This document shows, piece by piece, positions 35,558 through 43,732 of a stretch of 64,000 nucleotides of DNA; positions within the stretch are counted from its first letter, which is position 1; each line of letters starts with the position of its first letter. The position numbers and the translations under genes are program-made. The stretch spans positions 62,001 to 126,000 of the forward strand of contig CAYQDB010000004.1 of assembly GCA_964416195.1 (NCBI GenBank), given 5' to 3'. Source of the stretch: CAYQDB01 sp964416195. Lineage in GTDB: Bacteria; Zixibacteria; MSB-5A5; GN15; FEB-12. The notes under the pieces were generated by a model, which saw only the letters and a program-made list of their open reading frames with translations, was not told where the DNA came from and did no database searches.

Positions 35558-36493
35558 TTAACGCTCACCTTTGAGGACGAAACGGGATTGCTCTTCCTGG
35601 TACACCAGTTGGTCACCGTATTCACGCCACCAGTCTCGCCACCGCTGAGCCGCTTCGCGGAGGGAGCAGATGTATACCTTGTCATCTCGAAGAAAATAGG
35701 CCAGGCTGTAAATCCGCAAGTCTTCTGTAAGCACTTCGTACAAAGTGACTTGTTCTGCCTCGCCATCAGCGATCTGGTAGTTGTCTTCGGAAAGTGATGT
35801 CTGCACTTCCTCGGTGAGTACCAATGCCCCTTTTGAGAGATTGGCAATATCAGAGAAATAGTCAGCAAGCATCAGTGGTGTCATTTCGATGGCATCTGAA
35901 AAGCCTGACAACTCTTCGACAGGCTGATGCGTGGGCGGTTCCGGTAGTCCCACAGCAACCAGTGTTTGCACCGCGCTGGCGAGGACAGGTTCCTGATCCC
36001 CTTCACACAATGCGATCAGTTGCTGCACCAGTTTTGTGGAGCCGATCTTTAAGATGACTCCAGCCGCCAGATCACTTTCCCTGATCCTCTGGCCGAGCCC
36101 GGACCCTGCATGTGCTACCGCTTCCAGGAGATAGCTCCATTGAGAATCATCACCGAGTTCATGCAGAACATCGACCACGACGATATCACACAAACGCTCG
36201 TCAATGCGTGGATCATAATCAATGTAATCTTCATCGGGAGGACGCTCCCGCTGGAGAAACTCTTTGAGAGGTTCCACTACCTCGGCATTTCCCGAAAAGC
36301 CCAACGACTGCGCCGCATCAAACCTATCGCGCAAGGCCAGTGATTGGTCGTTTAGTACCTTGAGGAGCTTGCTATTCGCTTCATTCATTTCAACCTCCGT
36401 CTGGCAACCGCAAAGCAAAATAATTACGGCTAGAGCCGCTTGAACTTTAGTGAGCCCGAAGAATCGGTGTACACCCGCATCTTTGCACTCCAT
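35558..36493 (-). CDS. HEAT-like lipoprotein, possible immunity protein
   Basis: A 311-residue protein with a hydrophobic N-terminal segment and lipobox 'ILLCGC' near residue 30, so probably a lipoprotein. The first half has HEAT/Armadillo-like alpha repeats ('SLGFSGNAEVVEPLKEFLQR', 'LHELGDDSQWSYLLEAVAHA'). The start ATG at 36493 lies inside the preceding cargo gene, giving a 64-base overlap; no later start leaves the lipobox intact. Periplasmic exposure, an unusually deep overlap with a possible effector gene and location in the operon suggest an immunity protein; this is inferred only. Confidence 0.65.
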   Translation of the reverse strand: MECKDAGVHRFFGLTKVQAALAVIILLCGCQTEVEMNEANSKLLKVLNDQSLALRDRFDAAQSLGFSGNAEVVEPLKEFLQRERPPDEDYIDYDPRIDERLCDIVVVDVLHELGDDSQWSYLLEAVAHAGSGLGQRIRESDLAAGVILKIGSTKLVQQLIALCEGDQEPVLASAVQTLVAVGLPEPPTHQPVEELSGFSDAIEMTPLMLADYFSDIANLSKGALVLTEEVQTSLSEDNYQIADGEAEQVTLYEVLTEDLRIYSLAYFLRDDKVYICSLREAAQRWRDWWREYGDQLVYQEEQSRFVLKGER

Positions 36494-37572
36494 GGTATCT
36501 CCGCTAAGATCGGAGTCTTCTTCTCATCAATGACTCCCTTGATTACGTCTGCCTTACCACTTGGTAAATGGGTAGTACTCTTTATTGTGACATTGGCAGG
36601 TATATTACCGTTCACGTGCATTTTCGATATAAAATCGATCTTGGTATCAACCCGCGTGTGTCCACCGTAGGGCGGTCCGCAGCTGACATCGTCAGTATAG
36701 TAAGCTGTCTTCTTGTTCAGCTTGGCATCAGTGGCCTTGGTGTAAGGATCGCCATCCCAGTACCGGGGATTGGTTTTGACCCGATCAATCTGCCAAGCGG
36801 GATATTTGCTGGTGTGCTGGACATTGTAGTCCGTTACGCCCCAGACATGAGTCTTATCCTCCCAGACACGCCCACCCTTCTTCCACTGCACCATATTGTA
36901 CATGTCAGTTGTGTTGTCCTCGCGAACCCTGAACTCAATCCGAGCAAATCGTCGCCACATACCGGCAGTGCTGCTGTCTTTATGATAGCGCAGTTTATAG
37001 ACACGGAACTTAATCAGGTTATTCCTTATCTTGACGGAAGGCGCGCTTCCATGCTTGCCGTCCTGGGTGGATGCGATAATCTTCTTTTCGTAAACGCTTT
37101 TAAAGGCCAGCACCCGGTAGTACATCTTAGTAGTAACGAATTTCTTCATTGGAAGACGGGCCAGGTCGCGCCACCATTTGAGGGGCATCTTATAGGTTGC
37201 TTTGCCACTAGCGTCAAGGCGGAGTGTTTTCTGGCCATTGGACCAACTGCTGAAAGGGCGCTGCCAGAAACGGTCCTTGACCTTTTTAGACTTGTCCCAG
37301 GCGCCGGCCAGCCCCGGGCCGCCGGAAAGCGCTTTGGAATAACGACGGGCCACCTGGACGTCAAGATAGTAATTGGGCGGACCGTTGGTTATTCGAAACT
37401 CCAGAATCGGGTATGTGGCCGTCAAGTTGCCGTCTTTGTTCAATACTACCACGTATTCCGTTTTGCGGGCCTTAATCTTGATCTTGGGGTTTTTAACAAA
37501 GACGGCCGGCTTTTTCTTCGTCATTCCCGGAAGGGCTATACCCTTGTGCTTGACTTTATTCCCTTTGGCCAA
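36430..37572 (-). CDS. Basic T6SS cargo candidate, unknown
   Basis: A 380-residue, lysine- and arginine-rich protein. The first 30 residues are very basic ('KGNKVKHKGIALPGMTKKKP'), and a beta-rich domain follows with 'GKATYKMPLKWWRDLARLPM' and 'YYRVLAFKSVYEKK'. The C-terminal half contains several conserved-looking aromatics and the string 'DVSCGPPYGGHTRVDTKIDF', possibly catalytic. There is no signal peptide. It lies directly behind the PAAR gene (20-base gap) and ahead of an exported protein, the usual place for a spike-associated toxin. No known toxin motif was identified. Confidence 0.55.
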   Translation of the reverse strand: MAKGNKVKHKGIALPGMTKKKPAVFVKNPKIKIKARKTEYVVVLNKDGNLTATYPILEFRITNGPPNYYLDVQVARRYSKALSGGPGLAGAWDKSKKVKDRFWQRPFSSWSNGQKTLRLDASGKATYKMPLKWWRDLARLPMKKFVTTKMYYRVLAFKSVYEKKIIASTQDGKHGSAPSVKIRNNLIKFRVYKLRYHKDSSTAGMWRRFARIEFRVREDNTTDMYNMVQWKKGGRVWEDKTHVWGVTDYNVQHTSKYPAWQIDRVKTNPRYWDGDPYTKATDAKLNKKTAYYTDDVSCGPPYGGHTRVDTKIDFISKMHVNGNIPANVTIKSTTHLPSGKADVIKGVIDEKKTPILAEIPWSAKMRVYTDSSGSLKFKRL

Positions 37573-37592
37573 GTTCAGACCCTGTTAGTTAC

Positions 37593-38702
37593 TCAGTCCT
37601 CAGTGCCTACGTTGGATAGATTAGGGAACTCAACCCGAAACTCGCCGGGAGGAACCTGCTCTTCTTTTTTGTACCCGTTACCGTCCAGGTTACCCTGGCG
37701 CACCGTTCCGTTCGATAGACGGAGAATGTATGCCTCATTGGCTACGGCATTGCCATCGTCGTCCTTGAGCTTAATCTCAATCCAGTCACGATATTCCAGC
37801 ATGCCCGACCTTGCCTGATAGTCGTCAACCCCCACGGTGAAAAAGTACTGCGGAGCTGACAGCTTCTTGGATGGTTGCGACGGTGCCTCGTCGTCCGGCT
37901 GATCTTCGTATTCGTACTGCCAATCTGCTTCTATCTTGTCGCCACGAACTTCAACGTCGGGAATAGTTTTAATCTTCCCGGGCGACTGGTTTATGTCCTG
38001 CCGCCAGATTTCAAGGGTAGCCTTTGTCCCCGCTTCGAAACCGGCCGTCTCGACCAGCATTTTCACGGTATCCCCGACACGGGCCTGCTTCTGCGACCAC
38101 TCGGCCTTCGTGATTGCTTTCAGTTCGATGTCGTGGTTGCCGGGCTCCACGCCGGTCTTTTTTATCTTGCCGAAGGCAGTGCTCCTATCGCTTGTGCCGT
38201 CCGGAGCTTTGATCTTGTAGCCCACCCCCATAATGGGCTTTCCCCCTTTATCTTTGAACTTGACATCGATATAATGGTTTTCCGTCTCGGCTTCGTTTCC
38301 GGCTCCGGAGCCATCAGCCAGATCCTTGGACTTGCCAGCATCAGCGCCTTTCTCACCTTCTGCTTTCTTGCCACCTGCCCCTGCGGGACCGCCACCTCCC
38401 CCACCACCGCCATCACCGATCAAGACGGTAGTGCAGCCCATGACGATAGAGTCCGGGGGGCCGGTACAGGTGCACATATCCCCAACTCGTGCCGCCGGCT
38501 TGCCGCCGATCAACACCGTAAAACTGCCCAAGATAATCGGCCCGCCGACGTGCGGCGGCGGAGGCGCCCCGGGTATGGGGCAGGTATGCATATCACCCAG
38601 CCGGGCAGCAGGCATGCCGCCAATCAGCACTGTCGGTTCCCCTGCGACAATAACGCCACCATGGGCGGTGGTATCACCTATTCTTGCTGCCGGCATACCC
38701 AC
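37593..38702 (-). CDS. PAAR spike-tip protein with C-terminal adaptor module
   Basis: A 369-residue protein. Residues about 1-98 form the PAAR domain, with repeats of the 'MPAARIGDTTAHGG', 'IGGMPAARLGDMHTCP' and 'IGGKPAARVGDMCTC' kind that give the metal-binding cone at the VgrG tip. A glycine-rich linker (about 99-140) leads to a region similar to the adaptor protein at 33953-34861. GTG 38702 is preceded by AGGA at good spacing; ATG 38696 is an alternative. No toxin domain is fused, so cargo may be docked by the C-terminal module. Confidence 0.85.
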   Translation of the reverse strand: MGMPAARIGDTTAHGGVIVAGEPTVLIGGMPAARLGDMHTCPIPGAPPPPHVGGPIILGSFTVLIGGKPAARVGDMCTCTGPPDSIVMGCTTVLIGDGGGGGGGGPAGAGGKKAEGEKGADAGKSKDLADGSGAGNEAETENHYIDVKFKDKGGKPIMGVGYKIKAPDGTSDRSTAFGKIKKTGVEPGNHDIELKAITKAEWSQKQARVGDTVKMLVETAGFEAGTKATLEIWRQDINQSPGKIKTIPDVEVRGDKIEADWQYEYEDQPDDEAPSQPSKKLSAPQYFFTVGVDDYQARSGMLEYRDWIEIKLKDDDGNAVANEAYILRLSNGTVRQGNLDGNGYKKEEQVPPGEFRVEFPNLSNVGTED

Positions 38703-38746
38703 TGTTCAGTCCTTAATACAGGTAAGATCTCTCTTGTACACGGTCA

Positions 38747-38776
38747 AGTATAACAGATCGCATTATGCCAAGTCAA
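38747..38776 (-). promoter_or_regulatory. Sigma70-type promoter of the T6SS operon
   Basis: On the minus strand TTGACT (38771-38776) and TATACT (38747-38752) are separated by 18 bases, close to consensus, about 45 bases before the PAAR start. It is the best promoter match in the locus and fits the single direction of all genes down to 16637. Confidence 0.55.
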
Positions 38777-38848
38777 TAGCCAGTTTGTCCTCTCCGGTGA
38801 ATGTCCCGTCGCCGCTGCAGAGCCTACATATCCGTCTACCATTTGGTG

Positions 38849-39550
38849 TCAATCTATCAAGCGGTGTATTTTATCAATGTCCCGGTTGGCCTGCTCGTAG
38901 TCATCGGGACGGCCGATATCAAGCCAGTAGCCATCAAACGGGAACATGTTTATCGGTTCTCGACGCTCAAGCAGCGCCGACATGAGGTCATCAAAGCCAA
39001 AGTGCCGGCCTTCCGGAACCAGTTTCAGAATATCTCGTGAGAAAACATAGATCCCCATCGAGACAGTGAAGGTATATGCTGGTTTCTCACAGAATCCAGT
39101 GAGAGCGCCGTCAGCTCCGATCTCGAGGACGCCATAGTCAATCTTCGTCGTTCTCTGTTGCGTTGCCACTGTTACTCTGGCCTCGCTTCTGATGTGGTTG
39201 TTGAACAGGGTCTTGAAATCGATATCAGTTAGGATATCACCGTTGGCGACGATGAAGTTCTCGGGGATATCCCTAATCAACTTGAGCGGCCCCACGGTCG
39301 ACAGCGGCGTCTCTTCGTGGGAGTATTCTATCTCCATTCCCAATCGCCTGCCATCACCAAGCACAGCCATAATCAGATGGGCAAGATGGTTAACGGCAAG
39401 GTAAACTTTCTTCACGCCGCACTTTTTCATCCGCGTCAGAAGGATCTCGACAATCGGCTTATCACCCACAGTGACCAACGGTTTGGGAATCTCTGCCGTG
39501 TACGGTTGCAGCCTTGTCCCCTTGCCTCCCGCGAGTATCACAGCTTCCAT
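38849..39550 (-). CDS. Sugar-nucleotide (NDP-sugar) pyrophosphorylase
   Basis: A 233-residue nucleotidyltransferase of the NTP_transferase family (glucose-1-phosphate thymidylyl-, mannose-1-phosphate or heptose-1-phosphate guanylyl-type). The signature 'AVILAGGKGTRLQPYTAEIP' gives the GGxGxRL nucleotide loop and the KP motif ('PKPLVTVGDKPIVE'), 'NGDILTDIDF' is the second nucleotide-metal segment, and 'FPFDGYWLDIGRPDDYEQAN' is typical of short mannose-type members. It is 45 bases after the epimerase gene on the same strand, so the pair probably makes a surface sugar. Substrate not determined. Confidence 0.85.
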   Translation of the reverse strand: MEAVILAGGKGTRLQPYTAEIPKPLVTVGDKPIVEILLTRMKKCGVKKVYLAVNHLAHLIMAVLGDGRRLGMEIEYSHEETPLSTVGPLKLIRDIPENFIVANGDILTDIDFKTLFNNHIRSEARVTVATQQRTTKIDYGVLEIGADGALTGFCEKPAYTFTVSMGIYVFSRDILKLVPEGRHFGFDDLMSALLERREPINMFPFDGYWLDIGRPDDYEQANRDIDKIHRLID

Positions 39551-39595
39551 ATCAAAGTTCTTTCTCCCAGACCCTCGCGATGGTTCCCCATTCGA

Positions 39596-40585
39596 CTATG
39601 CGTTACAATAACGTGAATCATCGGGATTCTCGATCACTCCAGATTTGATGGCAAGAATAACTTCCCTTATCCCGTCAGGGACTCGCCTGGCAATTGAAAA
39701 ACCAAGTTTCCCCTGTATCTTGTCGCAGTTTACGCGGTAATCTCGCAGATCATCATCCCGGTGAACATAGGAGACGTTATCCCGCATCTGCGGCAGTTCG
39801 CTAAGAATGAGTTCAACCAGCTTTTCCTTCTGATAATTCTCCGATGTATCCCCGACATTGAAAGCCTGGTAGGCAACAATGGATGACTCCGCTTCGAGCG
39901 CCATGACGCACGCCGTGGCAAGATCAAAAGTGTGACAGTAGGGTCTCCAGAACTGTTCGCCATATATCTCAAGCTTTCTGCCAAACAACAGCTCCCGGGT
40001 GAACTCGTTGACCGTCAGATCAAACCGTGGACGGCCGGAAAGTCCATACACCGTCGCAAAACGGAGGCAGGTCGGCGCAAAGTCAGGTAGACCCAGGCCC
40101 AGCAGGTATTTCTCAAAACCTACTTTCAACTCAGCGTACAGAGATACCGGATTTAGCGGTGAGGCTTCGTCTACATAAGCGGCGCTTGTGTCCGTTCTGC
40201 CATAGTTGCTGCAGGTCGAGGCAAAGACAAACCGTTTTACTTTGTGTGCAACTGCCTTTTCGCACAGCATCTCCGAGGCTTCTCTGTTAACTTCGGTCGC
40301 CAATTTCTCATTTTGCCGACAGGCCTTGTCTCCAACCACGGCGGCGAGGTGCACAACGGCATCAATACTTTCAAGGGCACGATCTACGTCTTTTTCATTA
40401 CGAATGTCGCCGCGTACGAATTCAAAGTTCGGATGGGAAAAGTATAATAGCAAGGCCCTGCCGTCGAAAGAGAGGTTATCCAAGACTCGAACGCGGTATC
40501 CTCCGTTCAATAGCCGACCGACCAGTACCGAGCCAATATAGCCGGCGCCGCCGGTGACCAAGACAGTTATTCTTTTTTGCGACAT
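39596..40585 (-). CDS. NAD-dependent sugar epimerase/dehydratase
   Basis: A 329-residue extended short-chain dehydrogenase. It has the Rossmann loop 'TVLVTGGAGYIGSVLVG', 'DAVVHLAAVVGDKACRQ', 'FVFASTCSNYG' (with catalytic Ser/Thr) and a YxxxK motif as 'YAELK'. The C-terminal half contains the sugar-binding section ('EIYGEQFWRPYCHTFDLATA'). It acts on a nucleotide sugar and neighbours a sugar-nucleotide pyrophosphorylase gene. ATG 40585 is taken as start; an in-frame GTG at 40609 is possible. Most like UDP- or GDP-sugar epimerases, but the substrate is unknown. Confidence 0.82.
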   Translation of the reverse strand: MSQKRITVLVTGGAGYIGSVLVGRLLNGGYRVRVLDNLSFDGRALLLYFSHPNFEFVRGDIRNEKDVDRALESIDAVVHLAAVVGDKACRQNEKLATEVNREASEMLCEKAVAHKVKRFVFASTCSNYGRTDTSAAYVDEASPLNPVSLYAELKVGFEKYLLGLGLPDFAPTCLRFATVYGLSGRPRFDLTVNEFTRELLFGRKLEIYGEQFWRPYCHTFDLATACVMALEAESSIVAYQAFNVGDTSENYQKEKLVELILSELPQMRDNVSYVHRDDDLRDYRVNCDKIQGKLGFSIARRVPDGIREVILAIKSGVIENPDDSRYCNA

Positions 40586-40683
40586 TGCAAGTCGTTCAAC
40601 GATATTCACTGCCCCGGAGCAAACGCCGCAGCCCTGCCGTTCTCGCGACAGAGTTTGCGGTGCACCTCGGGCGAGCTACCCTA

Positions 40684-42870
40684 TCACAGCTTCTTGAGTG
40701 TTGCCCTGGCCGTCTCCAAATCCTCACCCTTTAGACCAAGCTCGATAGCCTTCTCAAGGTTTTCCTTTACCTCTGCCTTCTCCTCTCCTCTCATATACAT
40801 GGCTATGCCTATTCTGAAGAACGGTTCCGGCTCATCCTTGTGCGATCGGCTGGCCTTCAAGGCTTCTCCCCAAGAGAAGTCATAACGGCCTATCTGGAAG
40901 TATACGTAGCTCAGGTTCATCCATGCCCTCAAGTCGTGGCTCGAATCAAATACCGCTCGTCTTGCAAGATTTGCCGCTCGTTGCGGGTCTGTCTGTTCCT
41001 CAGAGAGGAGTCTGGAAAAATAGTAGTTGTTATCTGCATGATGGTGGCTTTCGATCAGGTTCCTTTCAAAAATCTCGAAAGCCTCACTGCGTTTCCCAAG
41101 TCTATACAGCGCCCGCGCCTTCTGGACAGAGGCTACGATATAACCGGGCTCAATAGACAGGGCCTTTTCGGCCAAATCCAATGCTGTCTCATAACTGGCC
41201 TGATCAGATTCAAATTCCGCAGTCAGTGCCAAGGCATCGGTGTTGTCAGCATCGATCCGCGTCAGCAGTTGGTAGAGCTTGGCTCTTTCTTCCGGCCGGT
41301 TCTTTTTGTCAAGAAGAGAAGTCATTTCATCGAACAACTCGAGGTTGCCTCTCACGGCAGGGAAGTTCTGTTCAAACAAGCCAACCCCCTCTGGAATCGC
41401 ATTGTTTTCGACAAGACATAACGCCTTCAGCAGTGAGATTTCCGGATAGCAATTCTCAAAATGAGGGTAAATGGCAAACAGCTCCAGGGCTTTTTTCGGT
41501 TGCTTCAATCGGCGATACATCATCACTGCGTTCTCCAATGCCGGTCGATACCATTTGTCATATTTAAGAGCTAACCGGTAGTGCTGGGCGGCCTTATCAT
41601 ATTCCCTGACAAAACGATCGCCATATATGTCGGCCAGCCCTGTAAGCCAGTCCGGCTGGGCACTGTGGTATTCCGATAGCAGGGTCATCAATTCCTTGTA
41701 CTCATCAATCTGCCCTGTTCGATAGAGACAGTAAGCGATCCTGAGCCTGATCTCTTTGTGATTGGAAAATATAGCAGGAACAGAACGGAGCACCTTGAGA
41801 CCGTCAAGATCGTCGAAATCTCTGGCAAACAGAACGCTCAGGAGATATTTCATATAGTCCTGGAATTCCGCATCATAGTTGTTGGTTTCCATTATTTTGA
41901 TAATAGCAGCAGTATTCTTTAAACCTGTGAACAGATCCTTTTCTCTCCCCCTGACATCCATATCGAAGACATAGGTACTTATGCTCTGCGAGGAGATTTT
42001 GTCATAGGTATTGCAGGTTTCCTTGGCATGAACCTCGTCCCCTTTGGCCATGTAGTAGAACATCTCTAAGCCGGTTGTAACCGTCTCCGGAGCCCCTTGC
42101 TCCTTCAGTTGACGAATAATCCGTCTTGCTTCGAAGAAGTATTTGTGCTTCAGCGCCCTATGGAAGTTGGTGATCGTTAAATCGAAATTGCCGCCTGCCG
42201 CCTCAACAGCCGCTTGCCCCATAGAAATTGCGGAATCAATCAGCCCCGCGGCTTCGAAGTAAGCAGCGGCCTGGGCATAGTACGGAGGTAAGTCCTGGAA
42301 TCCCAATATGGCTGCCTGAAGAGCAGCTTCTGCCGAATCGGCCTTGTGCTCAAGGCAGTAGGCTTGTGCTCTGGCTAGGCCTGTTAGGGCTGGAGCTGCG
42401 TCTGCCTCGACCGCTCTGTCCAACTCCCGCCTTGCCCGACCGCAGTGATCGGCATTCATAAGAGTCATGGCGAAGACGAAATGAGCCTCGGGATCGTCAG
42501 GTAGCAAGCGGGCATACTCGGCTGCCACCACAACCGCGTCCTCCCAGAGCCCCAGTTGCGAAAACATCCTTCGAGCACCATCAAAGGCCGGGGCAAACGA
42601 AGAGGACGTGTTAGTCAAGGACAGATACACATGGAGAGCATCGTAGGGGCGCGACTGCCGCTCGAGCACCAATCCGGATCCATAGTACCCCATTGGCGAT
42701 GACGGATTAATCTCCCCGATCTGTTTGAAAGTGGCCAGAGCATCATCAAATTCATACCGGTCTACCTGGCGGGTACCAGTTTTGAAGAGGGCGAAGATTT
42801 TCTCCTCCGGCGACTTACTGCAACCAAATGTCACCAACAGCAATAGGCCGACAATCACAAGTTTTTTCAT
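40684..42870 (-). CDS. Large TPR lipoprotein
   Basis: A 728-residue protein with lipobox 'LLVTFGC' (residues about 11-17) followed by many tetratricopeptide repeats across the whole length, e.g. 'DDALATFKQIGEINPSSPMG', 'SYETALDLAEKALSIEPGYI' and 'YDFSWGEALKASRSHKDEPE'. It has no enzymatic motif. It resembles in layout the partial TPR lipoprotein at 1-500, so this genome keeps several such lipoproteins. Likely an envelope scaffold of unknown partner. It is followed, 98 bases later on the same strand, by the epimerase gene. Confidence 0.8.
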   Translation of the reverse strand: MKKLVIVGLLLLVTFGCSKSPEEKIFALFKTGTRQVDRYEFDDALATFKQIGEINPSSPMGYYGSGLVLERQSRPYDALHVYLSLTNTSSSFAPAFDGARRMFSQLGLWEDAVVVAAEYARLLPDDPEAHFVFAMTLMNADHCGRARRELDRAVEADAAPALTGLARAQAYCLEHKADSAEAALQAAILGFQDLPPYYAQAAAYFEAAGLIDSAISMGQAAVEAAGGNFDLTITNFHRALKHKYFFEARRIIRQLKEQGAPETVTTGLEMFYYMAKGDEVHAKETCNTYDKISSQSISTYVFDMDVRGREKDLFTGLKNTAAIIKIMETNNYDAEFQDYMKYLLSVLFARDFDDLDGLKVLRSVPAIFSNHKEIRLRIAYCLYRTGQIDEYKELMTLLSEYHSAQPDWLTGLADIYGDRFVREYDKAAQHYRLALKYDKWYRPALENAVMMYRRLKQPKKALELFAIYPHFENCYPEISLLKALCLVENNAIPEGVGLFEQNFPAVRGNLELFDEMTSLLDKKNRPEERAKLYQLLTRIDADNTDALALTAEFESDQASYETALDLAEKALSIEPGYIVASVQKARALYRLGKRSEAFEIFERNLIESHHHADNNYYFSRLLSEEQTDPQRAANLARRAVFDSSHDLRAWMNLSYVYFQIGRYDFSWGEALKASRSHKDEPEPFFRIGIAMYMRGEEKAEVKENLEKAIELGLKGEDLETARATLKKL

Positions 42871-43732
42871 ACTGTTTTCCTCGTTCCTGCTCAGAAAGGG
42901 GTTACGGCATAGCAGGCAATCTATGGTCTGTCAGACGAGAAATCCACAGGTTTTTCTGGAGCTAACTGTAGAATATCGCAAAACGCAACAACTATCGTAT
43001 CCTTGCGTAATTTCTTGGGAGTGCTGAAAAAGTCCCATTCTCGTCATTGTGAGTCCTCCTGAGGCGGACTCGCTATGACGCTTTCTATGTTTTTCAACAA
43101 GCCCAACACTTGACAGGAAGCGACACTGCTGCTATCAGTTTCCGGGACTTTCCCCAGGAATCTGTCGGGATTTGATATAATGTAAGGTGTTTCAACGGGT
43201 TGACTTCTTCAGGAAGTGGAAACGTTGGTTTTCAGAAAATGGGGGAGACTTTCCGTTTACTTTTACCCTGTCATAAGAGACCTCATTGTTGTAAGATTGG
43301 GTGAATAAATAACCACAAGTCCTTTCACGACAACAGGAGGTCGGTATGAATATAGCCCAAGTGACCGGGAAGTTAAAGGAACAAATACACATTTTTTCGG
43401 GGAAACTTTCGCTATCAGTTTCTACTTGACGGAAATAGAGAATATGGTGTCATAAAATATTAAATAGTATGAGGTCTATTTGCACATAGCTTCGTTCTAT
43501 TGGATTAGAGGCTGACGCTGCCGGCCATGCCTTGCCAAGATTCTGGAGCGTCACATGGCTATAAGGGGAATGGGTCATCTACAGCTAATGCTATCAATGT
43601 TTCACACGTGGTTGATCTTGGACAACGAGTTCAACTGCACAGCATTTGGCGGGGGGGGTGATATGTGAAACGAATATCACCATAGTGTCGATTTCATACG
43701 CATAACAATTTCATTGCAACGCAGGAGGAATG
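42871..43732. other. Long intergenic region before the subtilase gene
   Basis: No gene is supported in these 862 bases. It holds a palindromic repeat at 43022-43101, a possible lone -10 box TATAAT at 43178-43183 without a clear -35 partner, two copies of CTATCAGTTTC (about 43133 and 43413), a run of G around 43650, and GGAGG at 43724-43728 for the gene at 43733. It may carry promoters and a long leader for both divergent genes. Confidence 0.5.
43022..43101. repeat. Nested palindromic repeat
   Basis: A nested inverted repeat: CGTCAT (43042-43047) pairs with ATGACG (43075-43080) around GAGTCC (43051-43056) and GGACTC (43066-43071), and GAAAAA/TTTTTC flanks lie outside. The CGTCAT-x-G-x-GAG border resembles that of the element at 50925-51022, so the two may be one family with different cores. 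Confidence 0.6.

Noticed and set aside
36568..37818. A plus-strand frame of 416 codons opposite the cargo and PAAR genes.
   Set aside because: It crosses two well-supported minus-strand genes and has no homology-like features; treated as a chance antisense frame.
16637..38702. The cluster as an extracellular contractile injection (eCIS/PVC) system.
   Set aside because: TssK, an Hcp-type tube protein, ClpV and two membrane proteins are present, and no eCIS-type tail fibre or AAA+ gene with the CDC48-like pattern was seen. T6SS fits better.
43192..43392. A 66-codon minus-strand frame in the gap before the subtilase gene.
   Set aside because: No ribosome site and no conserved-looking sequence; it lies among repeats.
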